Under the pieces are notes generated by a model. The model saw only the letters and a list, made by a program, of their open reading frames with translations, was not told the DNA's origin and did not search any database. A stretch of 5,331 nt of DNA from Bacteroidales bacterium (lineage in GTDB: Bacteria; Bacteroidota; Bacteroidia; Bacteroidales; Bacteroidaceae), in contig SFPC01000104.1 in NCBI GenBank assembly GCA_004552195.1, positions 1 through 5,331 on the forward strand, read 5' to 3'. Every line of letters begins with the position of its first letter. Positions within the stretch are counted from its first letter, which is position 1. Of this stretch, positions 1 through 5,056 are shown piece by piece. The position numbers and the translations under genes are program-made.

Positions 1-21
1 TGCATAAAAATGCTTCCTCAT
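1..21 (+). repeat. Left arm of a 21-base inverted repeat
   Basis: Positions 1-21 are the reverse complement of 178-198 with one mismatch (at 17). The arm starts at the first base of the window, so it may be longer. Each arm also contains a small internal palindrome (GCAT, four bases, ATGC). Both arms lie inside the partial minus-strand gene. Confidence 0.8.
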
Positions 22-279
22 ATTACGGGCTAACTGCTCGCTTTGGTATTGCAAAAAGAGATCTTTGCGATACACGTAAAGTGCGTATATGCTTGTAATA
101 TTGGTTGGGAACGGATTACCATTGATAAACAGCTTTGTTTGCTCTTCCTCCTTGCCCAGTTTAGTACGGCTATCCGCATGACGAAGCATTTTTATGCAGC
201 GTCGACTCGTGTTGTCAAATTCACTGTCAATTCCTTCCAGCAAATCTTGAATGGTTGTTGTATAATCTTTTCTTTCCAT
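1..279 (-). CDS. Hypothetical protein, N-terminal part, cut by the window edge
   Basis: An open minus-strand frame starts with ATG at 279 and runs 93 codons to position 1 without a stop, so the C-terminus lies outside the window. The protein begins MERKDYTTTIQDLLEGIDSE, is mixed-charge, has no signal peptide or membrane segment, and has an aromatic stretch (IYALYVYRKDLFLQY, about residues 67-81). I do not recognise a family; I compared it by eye with RteC-type regulators and found no convincing match. It starts 27 bases after the stop of the 51-residue gene upstream, so both probably share the promoter at 489-519. A near-perfect inverted repeat (1-21 and 178-198) lies inside the frame; inversion of the segment between the arms would bring a stop in after about 37 residues. 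The region is more AT-rich than the genes to the right, suggesting accessory DNA. The frame is plausible from composition and context but not proven. Confidence 0.5.
   Translation of the reverse strand, partial: MERKDYTTTIQDLLEGIDSEFDNTSRRCIKMLRHADSRTKLGKEEEQTKLFINGNPFPTNITSIYALYVYRKDLFLQYQSEQLARNMRKHFYA
178..198 (-). repeat. Right arm of the 21-base inverted repeat
   Basis: Partner of 1-21, 156 bases away, matching at 20 of 21 positions in inverted orientation. In the minus-strand frame it encodes CIKMLRH, while the left arm encodes MRKHFYA in the same gene, so the similarity is at DNA level and not a repeated peptide. Confidence 0.8.
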
Positions 280-306
280 AATATAATAATGTGATTTGGT
301 TTGTAA

Positions 307-462
307 TTATCTCCAGTTAAACTCTGCTCCTAATATCTCCAGCCCGTGATATTTCCATGGTTCTTGGTCGAAATTGGGTGTGTATCTCGACATAAGCACT
401 TTTTCTTCATGTTCTTCATTGGTATCATGCCACCCATTGAAGTCTTGTACTTTTTTGGTCAT
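307..462 (-). CDS. Small hypothetical protein (51 residues)
   Basis: ATG at 462, TAA at 307-309. The product begins MTKKVQDFNGWHDTNEEHEE and ends in EILGAEFNWR. It is hydrophilic, rich in Glu, Asn and Trp (three Trp, at 11, 36 and 50), without signal peptide or membrane segment, and I do not recognise it. Support for a real gene comes from its position: a strong Bacteroidetes-type promoter lies just upstream with a leader of roughly 20 bases, and the next gene on the same strand starts 27 bases after its stop, as in an operon. Only a weak AAGAA precedes the ATG, which is normal for this phylum. It could be a small partner of the downstream protein; that is inference from adjacency alone. Confidence 0.55.
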   Translation of the reverse strand: MTKKVQDFNGWHDTNEEHEEKVLMSRYTPNFDQEPWKYHGLEILGAEFNWR

Positions 463-488
463 ATTCTTGATGTGTTATAATTACGCCG

Positions 489-519
489 CCAAGGTAATGT
501 GTTAATTTTGAACAACAAA
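489..519 (-). promoter_or_regulatory. Bacteroidetes-type promoter for the 51-residue gene
   Basis: On the minus strand TTTG (516-519), 19 bases, then TACCTTGG (489-496). This fits the Bacteroidetes -33 TTTG / -7 TAnnTTTG pattern with one deviation in the -7 box. Transcription would start near 482, about 20 bases before the ATG at 462. Confidence 0.6.
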
Positions 520-605
520 ACATTTTGCGTAAAATTTACATAATATAGGCGTTTTTCTATCGAAACCACCACTATTCACTGTCTTTTCAGCATCTTTCCC
601 TTGTT

Positions 606-797
606 TCACATGCCTATATCGATTATTGCATCCGCATTTTCTTGCGACAGATCATAATTATCCAAATCCTCCTCGGTCATCAAATCAATTTCGCTTGGAA
701 TGTTTCTGACATCAAACCAAGAGATTTGGTTTTGACCGCACAGGATGTATATTTCTCCGTCATCATATTGCCTTGCACCATATACTGGTCCTCTCAC
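606..797 (-). CDS. Small acidic hypothetical protein, possibly a remnant (63 residues)
   Basis: Open frame ending in TGA at 606-608. The only start is GTG at 797; the frame is open for six more codons upstream, to a TAA at 816-818, without an ATG. The product is acidic, especially in its second half (EIDLMTEEDLDNYDLSQ, about residues 36-52), with an earlier stretch GEIYILCGQNQISWFDV. It reads like real soluble protein but I know no family. A neighbouring frame shifted by one base is open from about 925 to 752 and also reads protein-like (SYVKMTRNGINSYRVYRERT, about 849-790). The two together may be one gene broken by a frameshift near 797. No promoter is visible upstream. It may be a pseudogene or a chance frame. 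Confidence 0.35.
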   Translation of the reverse strand: MRGPVYGARQYDDGEIYILCGQNQISWFDVRNIPSEIDLMTEEDLDNYDLSQENADAIIDIGM

Positions 798-911
798 GAT
801 ACACTCTGTATGAGTTTATTCCGTTTCTCGTCATCTTGACGTAGGAAAGAGGTGTCTCCGCACTGGATTGACTAGTAACACGTACTTCCAACCTTTCACT
901 GTAACCATAAA

Positions 912-999
912 GAATAATGAATAATCAGGTCTACGACCGACATACAGAACGAAGCAAAACCGCCGCCACCATCGGCGCAGCCCTAATTATTCATTATTC
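912..999. repeat. 14-base inverted repeat flanking a 60-base intergenic segment
   Basis: GAATAATGAATAAT at 912-925 is repeated in perfect inverted orientation at 986-999. The segment between carries the GC-rich probable terminator of amtB. The arms are low-complexity AT sequence resembling the 'attcattattcatt' spacers common between Bacteroides genes. It could be a small MITE-like unit or simply an extended terminator stem. Confidence 0.6.
956..977 (-). terminator. Probable intrinsic terminator of amtB
   Basis: On the minus strand CGCCG (973-977) can pair with CGGCG (961-965) around a seven-base loop, followed by G and TTTT (956-959). It lies about 55 bases after the amtB stop. The stem and the T-run are both short, so this is a moderate call; the AT-rich inverted repeat around it could lengthen the stem. 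Confidence 0.45.
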
Positions 1000-1031
1000 A
1001 TTAAACAATTATACATTAGTAGAACGCCTTC

Positions 1032-2390
1032 TCAGTAGCTCATCTCGCCCTGGTCGTCCACGTCCTCCACATCGGCAAAGTTGTACGTTTCGCCATGCTG
1101 GCTCACGTCCAGACCGATGCGTTCGCTCTCGCGACTGACGCGCATGGGTATCATCTTGTTGACTATCCAATAGAGGAACATACTCATTGCAAAGGTATAG
1201 GCAAAAACGATGACGATGGCCAAAAGGTGGTACAGGAACACCACGAAACCCTCCCAAGAGCCGGAGAGCAAACCCTCCTGGATAAATATGCCCGTGAGGA
1301 CCGTGCCCACTATGCCGCCGGTGCCGTGCGTGGGAAAGACGTCCAACGCATCGTCAAGCCGGCGTGAGTGGTCACTCCAATGGCAGGCGCAGTTGCAAAT
1401 GATGGTGGTGATGAAAGCGATGAAAAGGCTCTGCCCCACACTGACATATCCCGCAGAAGGCGTGATGGCCACCAGACCTACCACAGCTCCCACCGAAGCA
1501 CCCATGGCCGAAGCCTTGCGTCCCATCACGGTGTCGAAGAATATCCAGGTGAGCATGGCAGTGGCACAAGCGGTATTGGTATTGAGAAACGCCTTCACCG
1601 CAATGGCATCGGCATGGAGCGACGACCCGGCATTGAACCCGAACCATCCCAGCCACAGCATGGCGGCACCCAGCACCACATAGGGGATGTTGGCCGGCGC
1701 GTCGGAATGTTCCCTGCGCACCCTGCGCCCCAGGAAGATGGCTCCGGCCAAAGCGGCCACACCCGACGAGGCGTGAACCACAATGCCGCCGGCAAAGTCC
1801 ACCACGCCCCACTGGCGGAACAAGCCCTCGGGGTGCCACGTACAGTGGGCCAGCGGACAATAGATGAAAAGGCAGAACAGCACCATGAAAACCAGATAGG
1901 CCGAGAACTTCACACGCTCGGCAAAGGAGCCGGTGATGAGCGAAGGGGTGATGATGGCAAACTTCATCTGGAACAGGGCGTAAAGTGCCAACGGTATCGT
2001 GGGAGCCAACAGGGGATGGGTCTGTGCGCCCACGCCCCGGAACATCAGGAAGGTGAGGGGATTGCCGATGACGCCACCAATGTCGTCTCCAAAGGAGAGG
2101 CTGAAACCTACCACTACCCACACCACGCTGATAAGGCCCATGGCCATGAAACTTTGCAGGATGGTGGAAATGACGTTCTTCTTCCCCACCATGCCGCCAT
2201 AGAAAAAAGAAAGACCCGGCGTCATCATCAACACGAAGATGGTGGCGGTTATCATCCACGCCACATCGGCCGTGTCGACGGCGGCATCGGGCATCCAAAG
2301 TTCCGGACTGTCGGGCATCACGGCACCGCTCAAACACAGCACGGTGGTGAGCAGCATAAAAATGAGCCACTTTCTCTTAAACTTCTGCAT
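1032..2390 (-). CDS. amtB: Ammonium transporter AmtB (Amt/Mep/Rh family)
   Basis: Inner-membrane channel for ammonium uptake, 452 residues, complete. Residues 1-25 form a signal-like segment, as in E. coli AmtB, followed by about eleven membrane segments to residue 412. Pore residues can be matched by motif: twin histidines H206 (DFAGGIVVH) and H355 (FPTHGTGGIVG), conserved D198, recruitment-site W185 and F140/F144, and F252/S256 in WFGFNAGSS. The cytoplasmic tail has the conserved ERIGLDVSQHGETYNF (423-438), where PII proteins usually act, then an acidic end. An unusual C332-x-C-x-C-H337 cluster sits just before the loop leading to H355. No glnK gene adjoins it; the neighbours are a repeat-bearing spacer downstream and a DNA glycosylase upstream. 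It has its own promoter (2470-2499), a leader of about 70 bases and a palindrome at the expected transcription start, which would suit nitrogen control (inference). The assignment is secure. Confidence 0.97.
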   Translation of the reverse strand: MQKFKRKWLIFMLLTTVLCLSGAVMPDSPELWMPDAAVDTADVAWMITATIFVLMMTPGLSFFYGGMVGKKNVISTILQSFMAMGLISVVWVVVGFSLSFGDDIGGVIGNPLTFLMFRGVGAQTHPLLAPTIPLALYALFQMKFAIITPSLITGSFAERVKFSAYLVFMVLFCLFIYCPLAHCTWHPEGLFRQWGVVDFAGGIVVHASSGVAALAGAIFLGRRVRREHSDAPANIPYVVLGAAMLWLGWFGFNAGSSLHADAIAVKAFLNTNTACATAMLTWIFFDTVMGRKASAMGASVGAVVGLVAITPSAGYVSVGQSLFIAFITTIICNCACHWSDHSRRLDDALDVFPTHGTGGIVGTVLTGIFIQEGLLSGSWEGFVVFLYHLLAIVIVFAYTFAMSMFLYWIVNKMIPMRVSRESERIGLDVSQHGETYNFADVEDVDDQGEMSY

Positions 2391-2450
2391 AGTCTTAGTG
2401 TTTTTGTGTTGGCAAATCCTGAAAACCTGTCAACTGATTAAGAATAATAG

Positions 2451-2467
2451 CCTGTTTACTTAACAGG
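2451..2467. promoter_or_regulatory. Palindrome at the expected amtB transcription start
   Basis: CCTGTT (2451-2456), five bases, AACAGG (2462-2467): a perfect 6-base inverted repeat directly downstream of the -7 box at 2470-2477, where transcription should begin. It could be an operator for a dimeric regulator or a hairpin at the 5' end of the amtB mRNA. No T-run follows on the minus strand, so it is unlikely to be the terminator of the upstream glycosylase gene. Confidence 0.4.
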
Positions 2468-2469
2468 TG

Positions 2470-2499
2470 CAAAAATATAAAACGGTTCTATAACACAAA
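2470..2499 (-). promoter_or_regulatory. Bacteroidetes-type promoter of amtB
   Basis: On the minus strand TTTG (2496-2499), 18 bases, then TATTTTTG (2470-2477), an exact TAnnTTTG -7 box. Start of transcription is expected near 2463, giving a leader of about 70 bases before the ATG at 2390. No clear Shine-Dalgarno sequence precedes that ATG. Confidence 0.65.
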
Positions 2500-2520
2500 G
2501 ACCATTTCCTCTTGTTTTTC

Positions 2521-3105
2521 CTATATTTTTGTCAACAACCCCTCTTCCTGCAACATCCGTGCGTAAAATTCGGCTTTTTTCTCCAGCTTCATCGGATAGG
2601 CCCGGCTGCTGCTGGGCATCCGCCACAGACGCATGGGCCGCCCTTCAAATGAGAATGTCACATTTTCGCCCACCTTGGGTTCCGCCACCGCCCAATGCTC
2701 CCGCAGGGTGTCGGTGGCCTTCTGGCCTGTGGTCACCACGGCGTGGCAAAGCGGCAATCGGCGCAACAGGGCATCCACATCGGTATGCTCCACCACCTGC
2801 AAGTACTTGTCGGAAGCATTGTCCTGCAACCGCACCACGGCACAGGCAGTGTCGTAGAGTGCCACGCCGAGCTGTTCCAGAAACAGTTCCAGCCGGGGCT
2901 GGTCGAACCGGCGGTGCTCCTTGTCCACAAAATATTCGCGCTCGGCAAAATAGATATGCCCGAATATGCGCCACATGTCGTTTTGCATATTCGGGTAAAA
3001 GAAATCCATGCTCCACCGCTTGCGCTGCGGCGGAAAACTGCCCAACATCAGGATGCGGGCTCCCGAGGGCAGGAAAGGACGGAGAGGATGCTGTTCGGCA
3101 ACCAT
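2521..3105 (-). CDS. Uracil-DNA glycosylase superfamily protein (MUG/TDG or hypoxanthine-DNA glycosylase type)
   Basis: A 194-residue soluble protein resembling single-domain DNA glycosylases that remove uracil or deaminated bases to start base-excision repair. The N-terminal motif LMLGSFPP (19-26), then FFYPN (35-39) and N42/W45, fits the catalytic and pyrimidine-pocket region of this superfamily (G-S-x-P, then N-x-x-W). VTTGQKA (124-130) fits the central strand, and MPSSSRAYP (163-171) fits the second active-site motif with its PS-x-S core. Length suits the family. The preferred base (uracil, thymine in a mismatch, or hypoxanthine) cannot be read from the sequence. ATG at 3105 is the only reasonable start: the frame is open upstream but has no other ATG and runs into the repeat island. 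It ends 130 bases before amtB, which has its own promoter, so the two are probably separate units. Confidence 0.85.
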   Translation of the reverse strand: MVAEQHPLRPFLPSGARILMLGSFPPQRKRWSMDFFYPNMQNDMWRIFGHIYFAEREYFVDKEHRRFDQPRLELFLEQLGVALYDTACAVVRLQDNASDKYLQVVEHTDVDALLRRLPLCHAVVTTGQKATDTLREHWAVAEPKVGENVTFSFEGRPMRLWRMPSSSRAYPMKLEKKAEFYARMLQEEGLLTKI

Positions 3106-3121
3106 GTCAATGTAATTGCTG

Positions 3122-3147
3122 AGGTTATGAGGGATAAGGTTATGAGG
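3122..3147 (+). repeat. Two direct copies of aggttatgagg
   Basis: The 11-base sequence aggttatgagg occurs at 3122-3132 and again at 3137-3147, a period of 15. The same motif appears in inverted orientation at 3311-3321 (aacctcataac) and, with changes, at 3269-3280. It forms the left flank of the repeat island, within the leader of the glycosylase gene. Confidence 0.65.
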
Positions 3148-3152
3148 TTATA

Positions 3153-3214
3153 AAGATTGTGCCAGTGAGAGCAGAGCCAAGCTTGCTTGAGCTATGCCGA
3201 GCTCAGCCAATCTT
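3153..3214 (-). other. Potentially structured leader segment upstream of the glycosylase gene
   Basis: AAGATTG (3153-3159) can pair with CAATCTT (3208-3214). Inside lie further self-complementary pieces, including GAGCT around ATGCCG with AGCTC (near 3189-3204) and AAGC/GCTT. As minus-strand RNA this would be a closing stem around internal hairpins, lying between the possible -7 box (3218-3225) and the ATG at 3105. It may be part of a repeat family and not a regulator. No known riboswitch class is recognised. Confidence 0.35.
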
Positions 3215-3217
3215 ATG

Positions 3218-3225
3218 CAAATTTA
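3218..3225 (-). promoter_or_regulatory. Possible -7 box for the glycosylase gene
   Basis: TAAATTTG on the minus strand matches TAnnTTTG, but there is no TTTG about 19 bases upstream (the bases there are CTGA). If used, the leader would be about 105 bases and include the potential stem-loops at 3153-3214. Confidence 0.3.
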
Positions 3226-3250
3226 CTATTTGAGTGGATGGTATTCAGGC

Positions 3251-3321
3251 GTTACAATAGTAACCTTGTAACCCCATAACCTGATAACCGAGTTACAGTA
3301 GTAACTTTATAACCTCATAAC
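3251..3321 (+). repeat. Two copies of a 30-base direct repeat, period 41
   Basis: Positions 3251-3280 and 3292-3321 match at 26 of 30 bases, separated by 11 bases. Each copy starts with a small palindrome (GTTAC, four bases, GTAAC) and ends in CATAAC. This is too few copies and too short a spacer for a CRISPR array, and no cas genes are near. Confidence 0.75.
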
Positions 3322-3358
3322 ACAGGAAGCGAAGCGACCCTAACCAAATAACCGATAA

Positions 3359-3377
3359 GTTTCGCAACTTGCGAAAC
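3359..3377 (-). terminator. Perfect hairpin just after trxB, probable terminator
   Basis: A 19-base perfect palindrome around one central base (stem GTTTCGCAA / TTGCGAAAC), beginning 12 bases after the trxB stop codon. The sequence following on the minus strand (CTTATCGGTTATTTGG) has only scattered Ts, so it is either a weak intrinsic terminator or an mRNA-end stabilising hairpin. Confidence 0.5.
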
Positions 3378-3389
3378 CTGAATTATACA

Positions 3390-4322
3390 TTATTTATCCA
3401 GGCTTTTCAGATACCTCTCCACCTCGATGGCAGCCTTGCAGCCGCTGGCGGCAGCGGTGATGGCCTGACGGTAATGAGGATCGGCCACGTCGCCGGCGGC
3501 GAACACGCCGGGGATGCCGGTGCACGGACTGTCCGGCTCGGTCATGATGTAGCCCGTGGCATCCGTCTTCACCCATTCCTTGAACAAATCGCTGTTGGGT
3601 TTGTGACCGATGGCCAGGAAGAAGCCGTCGATGGGCAGGTCGTAACGGCGCTCGTCGGCCTCACCCTTGCGGTGAACCAGGTGGGCACCTTCTACCCCAC
3701 CCTCGCCATAAAGGCCCAGCGTGTTGGTTTCAAACAGCACCTCGATCTTGGGGTTCTGCATCACGCGGTCCTGCATAGCTTTCGAGGCGCGGAGGAAAGG
3801 TTTGCGCACGATGAGATATACCTTCTGTGCCAAGCCGGCCAGATACGTAGCCTCCTCACAGGCCGTGTCGCCGCCGCCCACCACGGCCACCTTCTTCTTG
3901 CGGTAGAAGAAGCCATCGCACGTGGCACAGGCACTCACGCCCTGCCCCTGGTATTTCTTCTCGTCGTCCAGCCCCAGGTATTTGGCCGATGCGCCGGTAG
4001 CGATGATCAGCGTCTGGCACTGCTCACACGTGTCGTCGTCGAACCATAACGTATAGGGGGCTTTTGACAAATCGGCCTTGACACATGTGGCGGTGCGGAT
4101 TTCCGCACCAAAGCGTTCGGCCTGCTTGCGCATGGCATCCATCAGTTCGTTAGCATCAATGCCTTCGGGGAAACCGGGAAAGTTTTCAATTTCTGTGGTA
4201 ATGGTGAGTTGTCCGCCGGGCTGCAAGCCTTCATACACAACGGGCTGCAAGCCGGCACGGCCTGCATAAACAGCTGCGGTATAACCGGCAGGGCCGGAAC
4301 CGAGAATCAAACAGGAAATCAT
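3390..4322 (-). CDS. trxB: Thioredoxin reductase (NADPH, FAD, low-molecular-weight type)
   Basis: Cytoplasmic flavoenzyme that passes electrons from NADPH through FAD and a redox disulfide to thioredoxin; 310 residues, the usual length. Seen in order: FAD-binding GSGPAG (8-13), the PGGQLT region (35-40), the active-site pair C132/C135 in ACATCDG, the NADPH-domain motif GGGDTA (149-154), and the C-terminal FAD motif GVFAAGDVADPHYRQAITAA (272-291). Where the E. coli enzyme has HRR for the NADPH phosphate, this one reads VRKPFLR (172-178), keeping the basic residues but not the His. I chose ATG at 4322 because the FAD fold starts at once; a GTG at 4391 would add 23 residues unlike the family and overlaps the upstream stop. 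It follows the LolA-like gene by 65 bases with no promoter visible between, so the two are probably co-transcribed. A hairpin follows its stop. Confidence 0.97.
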   Translation of the reverse strand: MISCLILGSGPAGYTAAVYAGRAGLQPVVYEGLQPGGQLTITTEIENFPGFPEGIDANELMDAMRKQAERFGAEIRTATCVKADLSKAPYTLWFDDDTCEQCQTLIIATGASAKYLGLDDEKKYQGQGVSACATCDGFFYRKKKVAVVGGGDTACEEATYLAGLAQKVYLIVRKPFLRASKAMQDRVMQNPKIEVLFETNTLGLYGEGGVEGAHLVHRKGEADERRYDLPIDGFFLAIGHKPNSDLFKEWVKTDATGYIMTEPDSPCTGIPGVFAAGDVADPHYRQAITAAASGCKAAIEVERYLKSLDK

Positions 4323-4387
4323 GGAATTTTGTATGTAGTTGGTTTTGAATTTTAGTACAGACCTTGTTGTGGAGCAGGTATGGTTCC

Positions 4388-5026
4388 TCACCGCAAGTCA
4401 ATCACCTCGATGCCGGGGTGTTGCTTTGCGTCAAACTTAAAGGTGGCATCCTTCCAGCGTCGCCCCGTCCGCAGGCTTTGGATGCGGATGCGTGTCCAGT
4501 TGCCATGGTTGTCCTTGATGCGCACCGACTGGGGCAAGAGGGTCTGTTTGTCTATCACCACGATGAGCAACTGGATAGCGTTGCCCTTGTTCTGGGCATT
4601 GAGGCGCACTTCATGGCACACCTTGCCCTTATAGTTCAGGTTGCCCAACTTCAGGGCATATCCTTCCTTGTAGAGATTGACAAAGGTGTAAGGGTTGATC
4701 TGTTGCAGTTCGGCCGGAGTGGGGTTGCTCACGTTCACCTCATCGCTGCCCGAGAGCAGCGTCCACTGGGTGTGTCCGTCGAACCAGGTGGTCAGCGCGT
4801 CGGAAGAGATTTTGAACTTTCCTCCCTGTACATAGATATGTCCCGACGTGGTGGACTCCTCCTGTATGCCCTTGAAACTGGTTCCTTCAAACGTAGCTTC
4901 TATGCCTCCGCTGTTTTTCAATTTGGAGGCTGTTTGGTCGAGCACCTGTCGTGCCGTCTGTGCCAGTCCGGCCACGCTCACGGTGAAAGCAGAAAAAACG
5001 GTAAGGAATATATGCTTGATTTTCAT
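4388..5026 (-). CDS. lolA: LolA-like outer-membrane lipoprotein carrier protein
   Basis: Predicted periplasmic protein of 212 residues. Residues 1-22 are a signal peptide (MKIK, hydrophobic core, VAGLA), with cleavage probably before Q23. The rest has the LolA-family layout: ARQVLDQTASKLKNSGGIEA (25-44) as a leading helix entering the first strand, then strands including SGHIYVQGGKFKISS (61-75), WFDGHTQWTLL (81-91), the SDEVNVSNP turn (94-102), and a late LLPQSVRIKD (163-172). LolA carries lipoproteins from the inner to the outer membrane; in Bacteroidetes such proteins are assigned by fold and not by experiment, so the symbol is at family level. ATG at 5026 is chosen because it gives a clean signal peptide and lies downstream of a strong promoter; the in-frame start at 5086 overlaps the -33 box and cannot be on the transcript. 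First gene of a likely unit with trxB. Confidence 0.85.
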   Translation of the reverse strand: MKIKHIFLTVFSAFTVSVAGLAQTARQVLDQTASKLKNSGGIEATFEGTSFKGIQEESTTSGHIYVQGGKFKISSDALTTWFDGHTQWTLLSGSDEVNVSNPTPAELQQINPYTFVNLYKEGYALKLGNLNYKGKVCHEVRLNAQNKGNAIQLLIVVIDKQTLLPQSVRIKDNHGNWTRIRIQSLRTGRRWKDATFKFDAKQHPGIEVIDLR

Positions 5027-5056
5027 AAAAATACGTTTTGAACAAAAAGCTGCGGG

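Larger units (their letters stand above)
3139..3321. repeat. 17-base perfect inverted repeat framing the island
   Basis: Gttatgaggttataaag at 3139-3155 is repeated exactly in inverted orientation at 3305-3321, with 149 bases between. The two arms frame the folded block and the possible -7 box. It looks like the ends of an intergenic repeat element; the arms are AT-rich and related to the neighbouring direct repeats. Confidence 0.7.
3106..3389. other. Gene-free spacer between trxB and the glycosylase gene, filled with repeats
   Basis: I find no credible gene in these 284 bases. They hold a trxB-side hairpin (3359-3377), two copies of a 30-base direct repeat, a 17-base inverted repeat spanning 3139-3321, a potential stem-loop block at 3153-3214, and a possible -7 box for the glycosylase gene. 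The frames crossing it are short and have no homology that I can recognise. Confidence 0.7.

Noticed and set aside
43..294. Plus-strand 83-codon frame at the left edge
   Set aside because: It starts at TTG, has a Cys- and aromatic-rich composition, and runs opposite the better minus-strand frame and its start region.
1372..2370. Second minus-strand frame of 332 codons within amtB
   Set aside because: It overlaps amtB in another frame and its product has His/Arg/Cys-rich composition typical of an out-of-frame reading.
1368..2441. Long plus-strand frame of 357 codons across amtB
   Set aside because: It lies antisense to a clear AmtB, is rich in His, Gly and Arg, and reads as a shadow of the GC-rich coding strand.
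3251..3321. CRISPR array
   Set aside because: Only two imperfect 30-base copies with an 11-base spacer, and no cas genes.
3369..4049. Plus-strand frame of 226 codons opposite trxB
   Set aside because: Antisense shadow of TrxB, with no domain and no promoter.
4323..4391. Longer trxB start at GTG 4391
   Set aside because: It adds 23 residues not seen in the family before the FAD-binding strand; ATG at 4322 fits the usual TrxB start.
4364..5041. Plus-strand frame of 225 codons opposite the LolA-like gene
   Set aside because: Antisense to a protein with a clear signal peptide, family pattern and promoter.
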